The notes beneath the pieces were generated by a model. That model was not told the origin of the DNA, did not search any database, and worked only from the letters and a program-made list of their open reading frames with translations. This document shows, in pieces, positions 43,224 through 51,240 of a stretch of 64,000 bases of DNA. This DNA comes from Kineosporia succinea (lineage in GTDB: Bacteria > Actinomycetota > Actinomycetes > Actinomycetales > Kineosporiaceae). The DNA lies in the NCBI RefSeq assembly GCF_030811555.1, contig NZ_JAUSQZ010000001.1, positions 6,011,241 to 6,075,240 of the forward strand, given 5' to 3'. A program made the translations under genes and the position numbers. How positions within the stretch are numbered: position 1 is the stretch's first letter; every line of letters begins with the position of its first letter.

Positions 43224-45785
43224 ATGACCCACCCCGGCCACCGCGCCGGGGCCTACGCTCGGGCCCTGAGCGCAGGAGCCGTGCTGGTCCTCATACTGGC
43301 CACACCACCGGCGGCTCTCCTGGCCTGGACCCAACCGCCCTGGCAGGCAGCCCCACACGTCCTGCGAGCGGCCTATCTCGGCCACTACGAAGCCACGCCG
43401 GCCCCGGCGGCCGTGCTCGTCGGCTGGGCACTGTGGGCCAACCTGCTCGCACGCGCCCTGCAGACGGGCCGCGCAGTCCAGCGGGCGCACCACCAGCAGC
43501 GCGCCGCCAAGCCCGGTTGCGACCCGCGTCCCACCTCGTCCGTCACGCGCGGTCTTCCCGCGGGCCGTCACACGGTGGGAACCCTCGCCGGACTGACAAC
43601 CGCCCTGATGATGGCGCCCAGCCCCGCCCACGCAGCCCTCCACCCACCCCGTACCCAAAGCGCCTCGCCAACAGAGAGTCCGGCCAGCTCCACCCAGAAT
43701 CCCCGCCCGCAAGCCCCCCACCACGTCGTGACCGTCCACCCCACCGGACCGACATCCACGCTCTGGGCCATGGCCGAGCACTACCTCGGCGACGGCACCC
43801 GCTGGCGCGACATCTGGCACCTCAACCAAGGCCGCCGCCAGGCAGACGGCACCACCATGACCACACCCGGCACCCTCATCCCCGGCTGGACCGTCCTTCT
43901 CCCCGACGACGAAACCGCCTCAACCCCGAAGGCGAACAACGAGCCCCCATCAACCACCCACAGCAGGCTCACCTCCCAGCTCTACCGGATCACCGCCGGA
44001 GACACCCTCAGCGGCATCGCCACCCGCTTCCTGGCCGACGCCCACGACTACCCCCGCATCCAGCACGCCAACCAGCCCCACATCCCCGACCCCGACCACA
44101 TCCACGCCGGCGACGCCATCACCCTGCCCGACAACACCCACGACACCGGCCCCCGCACCCACGCCCGAGGAACCACCCACCAGCCCCAGCCCCAGACGCC
44201 CCGCCCCGACAACCAGCCCGACCCCCCGACCCCGGCACCATCCACACCCGAGCCCGCACCCCGTCCCTCATCCACAACGCCACCACCCGCAACCCCCAGC
44301 GCGACAACCAAAACCGCCACCCCGCAGCCACAAACGATCCCGCACAACCCCACCGCCACCGAAACCCACGACACCACCGCCTGGGCCCTCAGCACCGTCC
44401 TGAGCGCGCTCGCGGTCCTGGCCCTCCTGCGCGGGAAACGGTCCCGGAAGCGCGGCGGCCGGCACCTGGCGGACCCGACCGCGACGCGGCGCCGACGCGA
44501 CAGGCCAATGGGGGACGACGCGGTCGGGGAAACATCGCAGGATTCCGTAAGTGCCACCTGGCAGCAGGAGCCGGACGAGCAATTGACGTTCGCGGACGAG
44601 GAAGAACAACTCCCCGAGGAGCGCTTTCACGCCGGACCGCACACGGACGCCGCGATCGATCGCGCCCGGGACCTCATCCAGCGCAAGACCCAGGACCTGC
44701 AGAACCGAGACCGCCCAACCGGCCAACACCCCCGATCGGAGCCGACTGAGTCAGAAAAGCGGCGGGATACGGTTTCGTCGGCTCCTCGGAAAAGCCCTGA
44801 GAAGCAGCGCGAATCAGGTCGCTCGGCATCAGGCCCCCTGCGCAGCCGTGAATCTGAGGAAGCCGATCCCAGCAACGCCGACAATCCCTCGAAACACGGC
44901 TCCCAGCATCCCGCCGGGCTTCTGCACACCGCGCCACCTCTGAAATCCTCCGTCCATGAGGCCGGTCAGGCCGTGCGCACCTCCCGGTGGGTTCAGACCC
45001 CGCCCCGGGCACAGACCGCGGCCCCGACGCCCACGCACAGGCCTTCTGGCGACCCTGCGCTGCCGACGTTCCCCATCACCGACTCGGCGCCCTCGAACCC
45101 CGAGAGTCGCCGGGTGCTGGTGAAGTTGTTCGGTGACCCGGCCGTGCTGGACCTGAACGGCGAGCGCGTCCAAGGATTGCGGCGTGGGGCGGTGCAGGTC
45201 CTGATCTACCTGGCTCTGCATCCGGAGGGCGCCGAGCTGAACGCGCTGCGCGAGCTCCTGTGGCCCGACATCGCGATGAGCCGCGCCGCCAAGCGCCTCT
45301 CGACGGAGATCGCGAATCTGCGCCGCACGATGCGCATCGCGCTGGGCGATCCCGAGAACCTCGCGATCAACGCGGTGCTGAACACCGGGAGTCGCTACCA
45401 GATGGCGGACTTCGTCGTCACCGATGTCGCCGCGTTCGAGAAGGCGTTGAAGGTCGCCGGGCACGCGAGCACGTCGAACCCGGCCCGGGAGCGGGCGTTG
45501 CGCGAGGCGATCAGTCTGCAGACCGGGCGGCTGGCCGAGCGTCCCGCTCTGGAAGGGGTCTGGCTGCATCAGCATCGCCGCCGGCTCCTGCTGGACGGGG
45601 CCAAGGCCCGCATCACCCTGGCCCAGTCCATCCACGCGTACCGTCCCGACGAGGCCCTCGCCCTGATCCGCGAAGCAGCTCACCTCGACCCCGGCGACCA
45701 GAGCATCCAGCAGCGGGTGCGCGAAGCCCTGAACCGCCTGGCGCCCACCGCCCCGCCCCGGGAGGAGATCCATGCCGAGCGCTGA
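43224..45785 (+). CDS. Membrane protein fusing LysM domains to a SARP-type DNA-binding/BTAD module
   Basis: An 853-residue protein. Order: membrane helices (about 14-34, 60-78, 116-135), LysM 1 (STLWAMAEHYLGDGTRWRDI, about 175-230), LysM 2 (YRITAGDTLSGIATRFLADA, about 254-305), a Pro/Thr-rich stretch, another helix (AWALSTVLSALAVLALL, near 390), a long charged linker, and a C-terminal SARP-like winged helix (VLVKLFGDPAVLDLNGERVQ, AVQVLIYLALHPEGAELNAL) with bacterial transcriptional activator domain. It would link wall binding outside with DNA binding inside. Similar LysM-BTAD proteins occur in actinomycete plasmids and integrative elements (recalled). GGGG lies six bases before the ATG. Confidence 0.8.
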   Translation: MTHPGHRAGAYARALSAGAVLVLILATPPAALLAWTQPPWQAAPHVLRAAYLGHYEATPAPAAVLVGWALWANLLARALQTGRAVQRAHHQQRAAKPGCDPRPTSSVTRGLPAGRHTVGTLAGLTTALMMAPSPAHAALHPPRTQSASPTESPASSTQNPRPQAPHHVVTVHPTGPTSTLWAMAEHYLGDGTRWRDIWHLNQGRRQADGTTMTTPGTLIPGWTVLLPDDETASTPKANNEPPSTTHSRLTSQLYRITAGDTLSGIATRFLADAHDYPRIQHANQPHIPDPDHIHAGDAITLPDNTHDTGPRTHARGTTHQPQPQTPRPDNQPDPPTPAPSTPEPAPRPSSTTPPPATPSATTKTATPQPQTIPHNPTATETHDTTAWALSTVLSALAVLALLRGKRSRKRGGRHLADPTATRRRRDRPMGDDAVGETSQDSVSATWQQEPDEQLTFADEEEQLPEERFHAGPHTDAAIDRARDLIQRKTQDLQNRDRPTGQHPRSEPTESEKRRDTVSSAPRKSPEKQRESGRSASGPLRSRESEEADPSNADNPSKHGSQHPAGLLHTAPPLKSSVHEAGQAVRTSRWVQTPPRAQTAAPTPTHRPSGDPALPTFPITDSAPSNPESRRVLVKLFGDPAVLDLNGERVQGLRRGAVQVLIYLALHPEGAELNALRELLWPDIAMSRAAKRLSTEIANLRRTMRIALGDPENLAINAVLNTGSRYQMADFVVTDVAAFEKALKVAGHASTSNPARERALREAISLQTGRLAERPALEGVWLHQHRRRLLLDGAKARITLAQSIHAYRPDEALALIREAAHLDPGDQSIQQRVREALNRLAPTAPPREEIHAER

Positions 45786-46584
45786 AAACCGCCCTCCCCA
45801 GCGGGTGCTGGCCTGGATCCAGAAAGACCCCGACCGGGCCTGCGCGGCCGTGGTTCTGAGTGTCCTGGGGGCGATCGCGCTGGCCGGCTCAGCCACGCAC
45901 ATCCTCCTGGTCGGGGCCTACCCGGGCGTGGACGTGACCGGGTGGATAGTCTGGACCGTCGCGGGCAGCCTGGAGGTACTGGCCGCCTACGCCGCCTGGG
46001 AAGTTCGTCGCCGCACCGGCTGGAACCGTGCCGTGCCGGTCGTGGTGCTGCTCATGAGCGTCACCTTCATCATCCTGGCCAACCTCGCCGCCGCCGACGC
46101 GCACTCCTGGGCCGCGCGGCTGCCCTGGGCGCAGGCGTTCGCGGTCGCGCCCTCGGTCGGGTTCCTGTCCGTGGCGGCAATCGCCGAAACACGCGGCTGG
46201 AAAAGAACACCCCGCCAGCACAGAAGCCGCCCACGCGAGCGGCCCAGTCAGAAGAACGAGACGGCCCGGAACCCGAAGAACCCCGACACAGCGCATGGAC
46301 GCGTCGACACCTCAGAGGGCAAAGGCCGGGGACGTTCGCCGGGCACAGAACCAGAACCACCAAACGGCCACCCAATCGGAGACCTACACGTGCAGGCGGG
46401 GGAGGAGCGGACCCAGACCATCCGGCGCTGGCTCCAGGAAGGTCATGCTCCCCGGGACATCCGCCGGCTGGGACCTCAGCTGCTGAACGTCCACGTCTCG
46501 ACCGTGAAGCGTGAACTGCAGGGCGTCACCAGCCAAAGCCCCGACGGTGACGGGCTTCCCGGCAACCTACGCGCCGTTCCCTGA
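45772..46584 (+). CDS. DUF2637 membrane protein (SpdB-like, plasmid/ICE spread type)
   Basis: A 270-residue protein with four predicted helices in the first 145 residues (AAVVLSVLGAIALAGSATHI, VVVLLMSVTFIILANLAAAD) typical of DUF2637 proteins of actinomycete conjugative elements, then a charged linker and a C-terminal helix-turn-helix-like part (RRWLQEGHAPRDIRRLG, VHVSTVKRELQ). The start overlaps the previous stop by 14 bases and follows GGGAGGAG. In conjugative plasmids such proteins aid spread within mycelium; here no TraB or integrase gene is seen, so the element is partial in this window. Confidence 0.78.
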   Translation: MPSAENRPPQRVLAWIQKDPDRACAAVVLSVLGAIALAGSATHILLVGAYPGVDVTGWIVWTVAGSLEVLAAYAAWEVRRRTGWNRAVPVVVLLMSVTFIILANLAAADAHSWAARLPWAQAFAVAPSVGFLSVAAIAETRGWKRTPRQHRSRPRERPSQKNETARNPKNPDTAHGRVDTSEGKGRGRSPGTEPEPPNGHPIGDLHVQAGEERTQTIRRWLQEGHAPRDIRRLGPQLLNVHVSTVKRELQGVTSQSPDGDGLPGNLRAVP

Positions 46585-46643
46585 CCGTGCCGCGTCTGCA
46601 GACGCGTCCCACATTCCCACCCGTGAAAGGGAGACACAACGTC

Positions 46644-47480
46644 ATGGTCTGGTTCATCATCGACGACGGATTCAGCGAGCACCCCAAGACCATGGCCATC
46701 AAACGCGCCACCCGCCTGCCCTCCCTCGGGCTGTGGACCATGGCCGGGAACTGGTCGGCCCGCCACCTCACCGACGGGCAGGTCAGCGTCGACCTGCTCC
46801 TGGAGAAAGGCGGACGCCGCACCCAGATCCAGGCGCTCGTGGACTCGGGGCTCTGGCACGACCACGAATCCACCTGCCCCCACGACGGCGAGCAGTGCCC
46901 CGCAACACCCGCCCCCGGCGGGGTGGTCTTCCACGACTGGTTCGACTGGCAACGCAGCCGCCAGGACGTCCTGCAGTTGCGAGCGCGAAGGTCGGCGGCG
47001 GGCCGCAACGGGGGCCGGGCCTCGGGGGCCGGACGCCGCCAGGAGCGAAGCAAGAACCAAGCACGTGCTTCGACCATGGTTGAACCCCCAGCCCTTACCG
47101 ATACCCATCCCAGCCCCAACCTCATCGACCTGGTCTGTCGTCGTCTCTTCGGTGACAACGCGCGCGACGTGAACGCCCGGAGCGAGCTGATCGCCCTGTG
47201 GCAGGACGCCGCCGGATCGGCCGACCTGGGCGCTGAACTGCGGAACTTCCTCATCCGCAACGCCGACACGCACCTGAACGACCCGTCGGCGGCGCTGCTG
47301 GGGTGGCTGGGTGCCGCCGCCGAACGGGCTGCGGTACCGGGCTCGAAAGTGGTTCTGGGCTGCGAGAACTGCAACAGTGGCTGGCTCGCCGACGAACCCG
47401 AGACCGGTATGCCGGTGCCGTGCCCGAACTGCAAGCCGCACCGTTACGCCCAGGGGCAGGCCGGGTCGCCCGTGCGATGA
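46644..47480 (+). CDS. Phage/plasmid-type replication-initiation-like protein with zinc ribbon
   Basis: A 278-residue protein. The N-terminus MVWFIIDDGFSEHPKTMAI with LGLWTMAGNWSARHLTDGQV is the hallmark of a group of actinophage and ICE proteins with winged-helix N-termini linked to replication. After a basic linker the C-terminus carries two CxxC pairs (LGCENCNSGW and PVPCPNCKPH), a zinc ribbon. The ATG at 46644 follows GGGAG. Function by analogy only. It closes the plasmid-like gene block. Confidence 0.68.
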   Translation: MVWFIIDDGFSEHPKTMAIKRATRLPSLGLWTMAGNWSARHLTDGQVSVDLLLEKGGRRTQIQALVDSGLWHDHESTCPHDGEQCPATPAPGGVVFHDWFDWQRSRQDVLQLRARRSAAGRNGGRASGAGRRQERSKNQARASTMVEPPALTDTHPSPNLIDLVCRRLFGDNARDVNARSELIALWQDAAGSADLGAELRNFLIRNADTHLNDPSAALLGWLGAAAERAAVPGSKVVLGCENCNSGWLADEPETGMPVPCPNCKPHRYAQGQAGSPVR

Positions 47481-47609
47481 CCGCGATCGTCGGCCGGGTC
47501 AGGCCGCGAGCCCGATGCGCGTGGTGGACGCTCGAGGCGATCGGTGCTGCCTGTTCGGCCAGCACGGCGCAGATCGGTTCGACGCCCCTGTGCGGCTCCA
47601 GCACGGCAT

Positions 47610-47644
47610 CGGCCGGGTCGCCCTCGACGAGGGCGACCCGGCCG
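47610..47644. terminator. 35-base perfect palindrome between convergent genes
   Basis: Perfect 17-bp arms around one central base (47610-47626 and 47628-47644; core CGGGTCGCCCTCG-A-CGAGGGCGACCCG). It lies between the end of the replication-like gene (47480) and the end of the DinB-like gene (47741). No T-run, in line with the strong GC-only terminators of actinomycetes. A cruciform or protein-binding role is an alternative. Confidence 0.6.
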
Positions 47645-47740
47645 GCGTACTCAGCGATGAACTGGCTGGTGCTCGCGTGGCCGGTCGATCTCGGCCGCGA
47701 GGCAACCGGCGGCCTTGGGGTGGTCGGGTTCCGCCACCGT

Positions 47741-48316
47741 TCAGAGGGCCGGGGGTGTCCAGGCGGGGTTGCGTCCGGTGAAGGCGACCAAGCGGTCCAG
47801 CGCGGGGGACTCGGCGCTGACGGCGACCTCCGGTCGGAAAGGCATGCCCGGGGCGCGGTACTCGGGCTGGATCAGGCCATGCAGCACGGTGAGGGCGTGC
47901 TCGCAGGTCTCCGCGTCCGGCTGCCAGGTCTGACCGGTCGCCCGGGCCAGGTCCCAGCCGTGGCCGAGCACCTCGACCAGCAGCAGGTCGAACACTGCGT
48001 GGCCCGGGTAGGCGCCACCCAGCAGGGGCACGTTCACGGTGCTCGAGGCCAGTCCGGTGCTGGCCGCTGATCGGATCTTGGAGGTGAGCCGCTGGATGAC
48101 CGGCTCGAACACTGCGGGGCCGGTGAACGCGGACGGGTCGGGGCGCTGATCGCCGTCTGGGTCGGTGAAGGCGGCATCGAAGTAGCCGAGCCAGCCGAGC
48201 AGGTGCCTGCGCAGCTGGATCACATCGAAGTCGTCGCAGGGGGTCGGCCACTTGTCGGCCTCGGGTGGGATGGCGTTGTTCAGGCGCGCCAGTTCGGCGA
48301 GCACGGGGTCGATCAC
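47741..48316 (-). CDS. TIGR03086-type DinB/mycothiol-dependent maleylpyruvate isomerase fold protein
   Basis: A 191-residue putative metal-binding four-helix protein: TPCDDFDVIQLRRHLLGWLG, VFDLLLVEVLGHGWDLARAT, then the conserved CEHALTVLHGLI and the terminal DRLVAFTGRNPAW. Metal ligands would be the His residues of RRHLLGW and LGHGWDLA. The GTG start is six bases after GAGG. Members act in mycothiol-dependent reactions or are of unknown role. Divergent from a TetR gene that probably controls it. Confidence 0.87.
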   Translation of the reverse strand: MIDPVLAELARLNNAIPPEADKWPTPCDDFDVIQLRRHLLGWLGYFDAAFTDPDGDQRPDPSAFTGPAVFEPVIQRLTSKIRSAASTGLASSTVNVPLLGGAYPGHAVFDLLLVEVLGHGWDLARATGQTWQPDAETCEHALTVLHGLIQPEYRAPGMPFRPEVAVSAESPALDRLVAFTGRNPAWTPPAL

Positions 48317-48349
48317 GGAAGCCCTCTCTGAGAGTCGAGTACATTGAGT

Positions 48350-48361
48350 ATAGGCACCTAT
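48350..48361. promoter_or_regulatory. Small palindrome between DinB-like and TetR genes
   Basis: ATAGG-CA-CCTAT lies in the 81-base divergent gap, inside an AT-rich patch. Just downstream the TAGAGT -10 box (48386-48391) is six bases from the TetR GTG, so that gene looks leaderless. The palindrome is a candidate operator. Confidence 0.4.
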
Positions 48362-48397
48362 CAGAAGTGCTTCGGGACCACGGGCTAGAGTCGCCGG

Positions 48398-49009
48398 GTG
48401 ACGCCATCAGGAACCGGCCGCCGAGCCGAGTACGCAGCGGCCACCCGGCAGGCGATCCTGCTGGCGGCCCGGCAGTTGTTCACCGAGCGCGGCTACTTCG
48501 AAACCCGGGTCGAGGACATCGCCCGTGCGGCCCGGGTCGCGTCGCCGACGGTCTACGCCGCCGTGGGTGGCAAGAGCGGCTTGCTGCGCACGCTGATCGA
48601 GGACGGGGTGAGGGCGGCTGAGTCCGGCGACATCTACGAGCGGATCGCGGCTCAGGCTGACGCCGACGAACTTCTGGGCATGATCGTCGGTGGTACCCGC
48701 AACGAGTTCGAGAAGTGGGCACCCTTGATGCGACAGGCCATGGCCGCCGCCCCGCAGGACGCCGGCATCCGGGAGACCGTGAACACCGCGCACGCCAGCC
48801 TTCGCCAGGGCCTGGACGCAGTCGCCACCCGGCTCGGCGAACTGGATGCTCTACGCCCGGACGTGAGCGTGGAACGGGCCGCCGACATCCTCTGGTACTT
48901 CCTGAACAACGCGTCCTACTTCGCGCTGCTCGACGACCGCCACTGGTCGCTGGATCAGGCCGTCGGCTGGCTGCACGAGTGCCTGAACTCGGCCTTGCTG
49001 CCGCGATAG
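48398..49009 (+). CDS. TetR-family regulator
   Basis: A 203-residue regulator: RQAILLAARQLFTERGYFET, then the helix-turn-helix VEDIARAARVASPTVYAAVG with GKSGLLRTLIEDG, and a TetR C-terminal ligand domain. GTG start with a leaderless-type promoter. Divergent from the DinB-like protein gene, its likely target. Confidence 0.9.
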   Translation: MTPSGTGRRAEYAAATRQAILLAARQLFTERGYFETRVEDIARAARVASPTVYAAVGGKSGLLRTLIEDGVRAAESGDIYERIAAQADADELLGMIVGGTRNEFEKWAPLMRQAMAAAPQDAGIRETVNTAHASLRQGLDAVATRLGELDALRPDVSVERAADILWYFLNNASYFALLDDRHWSLDQAVGWLHECLNSALLPR

Positions 49010-49124
49010 TGCGATGACCCACGAACGCCGCCCGGGCCCGGCCGCGGTCGCGGCCCGAGGCCCTGGTCGGCCCCAGCGGTGGCCCTTCTCGGCGCGGATG
49101 CGGGCGGCGCTGAGCCGCCAGGAC

Positions 49125-49193
49125 GTTCGCGGAAAGGTTGTCCAGGATGACGCAGCTCGGCGCGCCGTCAGCCCGGGCGGCGCGGATGGACTT
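49125..49193 (-). pseudogene. IS630-family transposase scrap
   Basis: Minus-strand frame reading KSIRAARADGAPSCVILDNL then SAN. This matches the core RAARPDGAP-x-YVILDNLSAN of IS630-type transposases, including the catalytic Asp of ILDN (from memory of the family). Only about 23 residues remain. It overlaps the start of the small plus-strand gene below. Confidence 0.5.
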
Positions 49194-49329
49194 TGGCGCC
49201 GCAGCTACGGGCGCTGCGGCGGCCGGTACCGCCATCGCCCCCGGCACTGTCGGGGCAATGGTGCAGAGCGTTGGTCTCAACGCTGTGATCGCAACCGGAT
49301 CCGCACTCTTGGCAGGAGATGCCTGTTGA
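49147..49329 (+). CDS. Possible small Ala/Gly-rich hydrophobic peptide
   Basis: A 60-residue frame with AAGG nine bases before its ATG; a second ATG lies at 49189. From residue 15 on it is strongly Ala/Gly-rich and hydrophobic (MDFGAAATGAAAAGTAIAPG, then QSVGLNAVIATGSALLAGDA), resembling a membrane-active or channel-lining peptide. Its stop overlaps the start of the next small membrane gene (TGATG). The first third coincides with the opposite-strand IS630 scrap, so the reading could be an accident of that sequence. No family recognised. Confidence 0.35.
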   Translation: MTQLGAPSARAARMDFGAAATGAAAAGTAIAPGTVGAMVQSVGLNAVIATGSALLAGDAC

Positions 49330-49487
49330 TGGACGAGCGTAAATTCCTCCCGTACGTGTACCTGGGCCTGGGCATCGTCCTAGCGGTTGGAGGTGCTCTG
49401 GCCCTCAAGGACATGCCGGTCATCTTGACGGTCTTGATCGGTATAAGCGTCGTGCTCTGCTTCTGGCAGGCCTATCGCGTGCGCTAA
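49329..49487 (+). CDS. Small two-helix membrane protein
   Basis: A 52-residue protein with two membrane helices (YVYLGLGIVLAVGGALAL and VILTVLIGISVVLCFWQAY) joined by KDMP, a charged start MDERKF and a short basic tail. It is translationally coupled to the preceding small peptide. A hairpin follows 110 bases downstream. It could be an accessory or immunity-like partner of the peptide, or an isolated small membrane protein. Confidence 0.5.
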   Translation: MDERKFLPYVYLGLGIVLAVGGALALKDMPVILTVLIGISVVLCFWQAYRVR

Positions 49488-49548
49488 CCGATACAGGTCG
49501 CGTGCTCAGTACAGCGCACAGAACCTTCTTCGGGAGCCAGGGCACTGC

Positions 49549-49661
49549 ACCGTTCACTCGCAAGTTCTCTTGCTTGCCGCACGCCCCCTGAGGAAGCTGA
49601 GCTGATGGGATCTGGTCTTGCAAGCCAGATCCCATCAGCTCCAGGAACAGAAGTGAACGGT
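49549..49661. repeat. Nested inverted repeats: 10-bp outer arms around a 17-bp inner hairpin
   Basis: Outer arms ACCGTTCACT (49549-49558) and AGTGAACGGT (49652-49661) are perfectly complementary. Inside lies a perfect 17-bp stem, 49599-49615 with 49625-49641 (core CTGATGGGATCTGG / CCAGATCCCATCAG), whose loop TCTTGCAAG can pair four more bases. It could be a terminator for the small-gene pair, a MITE-like remnant or a recombination site. No gene lies within. Confidence 0.55.
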
Positions 49662-49752
49662 CGAAGGCGGTCCGTCCTGATCCAGCAATGGGCAGGCGTT
49701 CGAGCTGCTGAATAGCTGATGACTCGAATACTCCCTCCGCCAGGTACCTTTC

Positions 49753-49947
49753 GTGTGCGGTCTGCAAACCGTGCTGTACGACAGTGGGCCGAAGCCGAAC
49801 CCCTCAGTCGCCACTCCGAGCCTGGATTCGCGGGGCACCTGGGCTGTTGGGAACCTTCACGTCGCGCCGGTCTCACACGATCACGCCGTCATCCAGGCCG
49901 AGCTGGCCACGGCCCTGTCCCTGGACCCGAGAAACGTGGTGTTCTGA
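49753..49947 (+). CDS. Short hypothetical protein
   Basis: A 64-residue frame from a GTG (CAGG eight bases upstream): VCGLQTVLYDSGPKPNPSV, then RGTWAVGNLHVAPVSHDHAV and a terminal LSLDPRNVVF. Codon third positions are mostly G or C, which supports coding. No family recognised; it could be the remnant of a larger gene. A minus-strand frame overlaps its 3' end and is less convincing. Confidence 0.35.
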   Translation: MCGLQTVLYDSGPKPNPSVATPSLDSRGTWAVGNLHVAPVSHDHAVIQAELATALSLDPRNVVF

Positions 49948-50415
49948 GCGTCGAAGAGCGCTGGACCGTCCACGCCTTGCTCCGCCGGGCGGCCGGGCGG
50001 GCCGAGTAGGCAGAGATAGGTCCGGGCCCGGCGCGCGTCGTCGGGCCCGCACAGCTCCTCCAACAGGCGGCGACCTGTTCGCCGGACGGCCCCCCTGGTG
50101 AGCGAGCAGGCCACCGGCCTGATCGCGGCGTGGTCACCGCGGGTCGAGCGCACGCAGGACCAGGGGAGTCGTGGTGACCCCATCGTGCGCGAGGAAGCGC
50201 CCGGCGCACGGCGATCCAGACGGTCACTCCTGGAGGTCTGCGGAGGACCTGTGCTCGCGCGGACGACGATGCTGACCTGCGCTCAAGGCTTACCGCGCAT
50301 ACGGTCGGGGTCTACCCACTCAAGGGTGCCTTCGAGGTCAGCCGAGCGCCGGATGCTCGAGTCACCGGTTCCTTCGACCGCACCGCGAGCAAGCTGACAG
50401 GAACGGAAAACCCCG
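49948..50415. other. Gene-poor stretch
   Basis: About 470 bases between the short hypothetical gene and the HATPase gene. Frames exist on both strands (for example a minus frame with RRTGRRLLEELCGPDDARR) but none has a convincing start and family. It lies inside the accessory zone and may hold decayed genes. Confidence 0.35.
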
Positions 50416-51201
50416 ATGCCCTCGCTGCCCCGAGCCCGTCCCCCGAAGCTGCTGCGACATCCCGAGGGAACGTGGCCGCTTCCAGGATTCGGGCTCTTCA
50501 TCCACACCCGTGAAGCGCTCACTGCCCGCTGCACACGCGCGAGCGCAGCGCCCGTGCTTTCTGGTGCAACAACGGGCATCGGCGATGACGACCAGGCCTT
50601 GGATGATCTGCAGCCCCCGGTATCGCTGCTGGCCGACGTGCGGGCCAGGGTCGAGCTGGTCTACAACGAGCTGGCCGCCGACGCGCTCCGGAACGGATCC
50701 CAGCCCACGCGCGTCCGCCTGGCCAGCACCGCGAAATCATGGCTGCTCAGCATCGACGACAGCAGCCCCGAGCGCGAACCGCTGAGCACAGAACCGGACC
50801 AGCCCCCCACCCGCGGCGAGCTCAGGTCCGCGGTGTCGTGCGAGGTATCAGATGCTCGAGACCACCCCACCATCGTGGTCGCGTCGACCTCACAACTTGC
50901 GGACCTGGATGCTTCTCTCGATCTGGACCCGGGGCTCAACCCGGATGTCGATACGAGCCAGGACCAGAAGCGGATACCGGCACCGCACAACGCCTTACCC
51001 AACGAGCTGGGCGTGGCCATGATCGACGCCGTCTCCAGCAGCGTCGGCTGGTACCCCCATGGCCACACCAAGACCGTATGGGCCGAGATCCCCGACGAGC
51101 CGCCCCCCGCGCTACGCCAGCTCCTGCTGCCCGACGCCAGCGACGACACGACATCCCCACCTGAGCAGGTGCTTCACGACCCCGACGGCCTCACCGGATA
51201 G
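50416..51201 (+). CDS. Divergent HATPase_c_2 (anti-sigma-factor-kinase-like) protein with a long insertion
   Basis: A 261-residue protein from an ATG after AGGAACGG. It contains parts of a GHKL ATPase of the SpoIIAB/RsbW-like actinobacterial type: N-box-like ELAADALRNGSQPTRVRLAS, the strand LLSIDDSSPE, and after about 75 residues GVAMIDAVSSSVGWYPHGHT then KTVWAEI. In normal members the gap between DSSP and the G-x-G-x-x-L-V segment is 10-20 residues; here it is much longer and low-complexity. The N-box Asn is Asp and the second glycine box is degenerate, so ATP binding is doubtful. Partner sigma or anti-sigma genes are not adjacent. Confidence 0.65.
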   Translation: MPSLPRARPPKLLRHPEGTWPLPGFGLFIHTREALTARCTRASAAPVLSGATTGIGDDDQALDDLQPPVSLLADVRARVELVYNELAADALRNGSQPTRVRLASTAKSWLLSIDDSSPEREPLSTEPDQPPTRGELRSAVSCEVSDARDHPTIVVASTSQLADLDASLDLDPGLNPDVDTSQDQKRIPAPHNALPNELGVAMIDAVSSSVGWYPHGHTKTVWAEIPDEPPPALRQLLLPDASDDTTSPPEQVLHDPDGLTG

Positions 51202-51240
51202 CCCTCTCGGCACAGAGCCGAAAGATCGTCAGTGCGCGCT

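Noticed and set aside
43543-44557. Gly/Val-rich minus-strand frames opposite the Pro/Thr-rich part of the LysM-SARP gene
   Set aside because: Repetitive GV reading is the antisense of Pro/His/Thr codons, not a PE/PPE-like or collagen-like gene.
42887-44749. 620-codon plus-strand frame overlapping the LysM-SARP gene
   Set aside because: Pro/Arg/His-rich in a second phase of the same strand; the LysM, BTAD and membrane segments are all in the other frame.
47484-47740. Minus-strand coding-like tail (FIAEYAGRVALVEGDPADAV) across the palindrome
   Set aside because: Part of it is produced by the palindrome itself and no upstream continuation or family could be seen; a gene remnant cannot be excluded.
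49881-50183. Minus-strand frame with RRLLEELCGPDDARRARTYL
   Set aside because: Conflicts with the short plus-strand gene, has no ribosome site and no recognised family.
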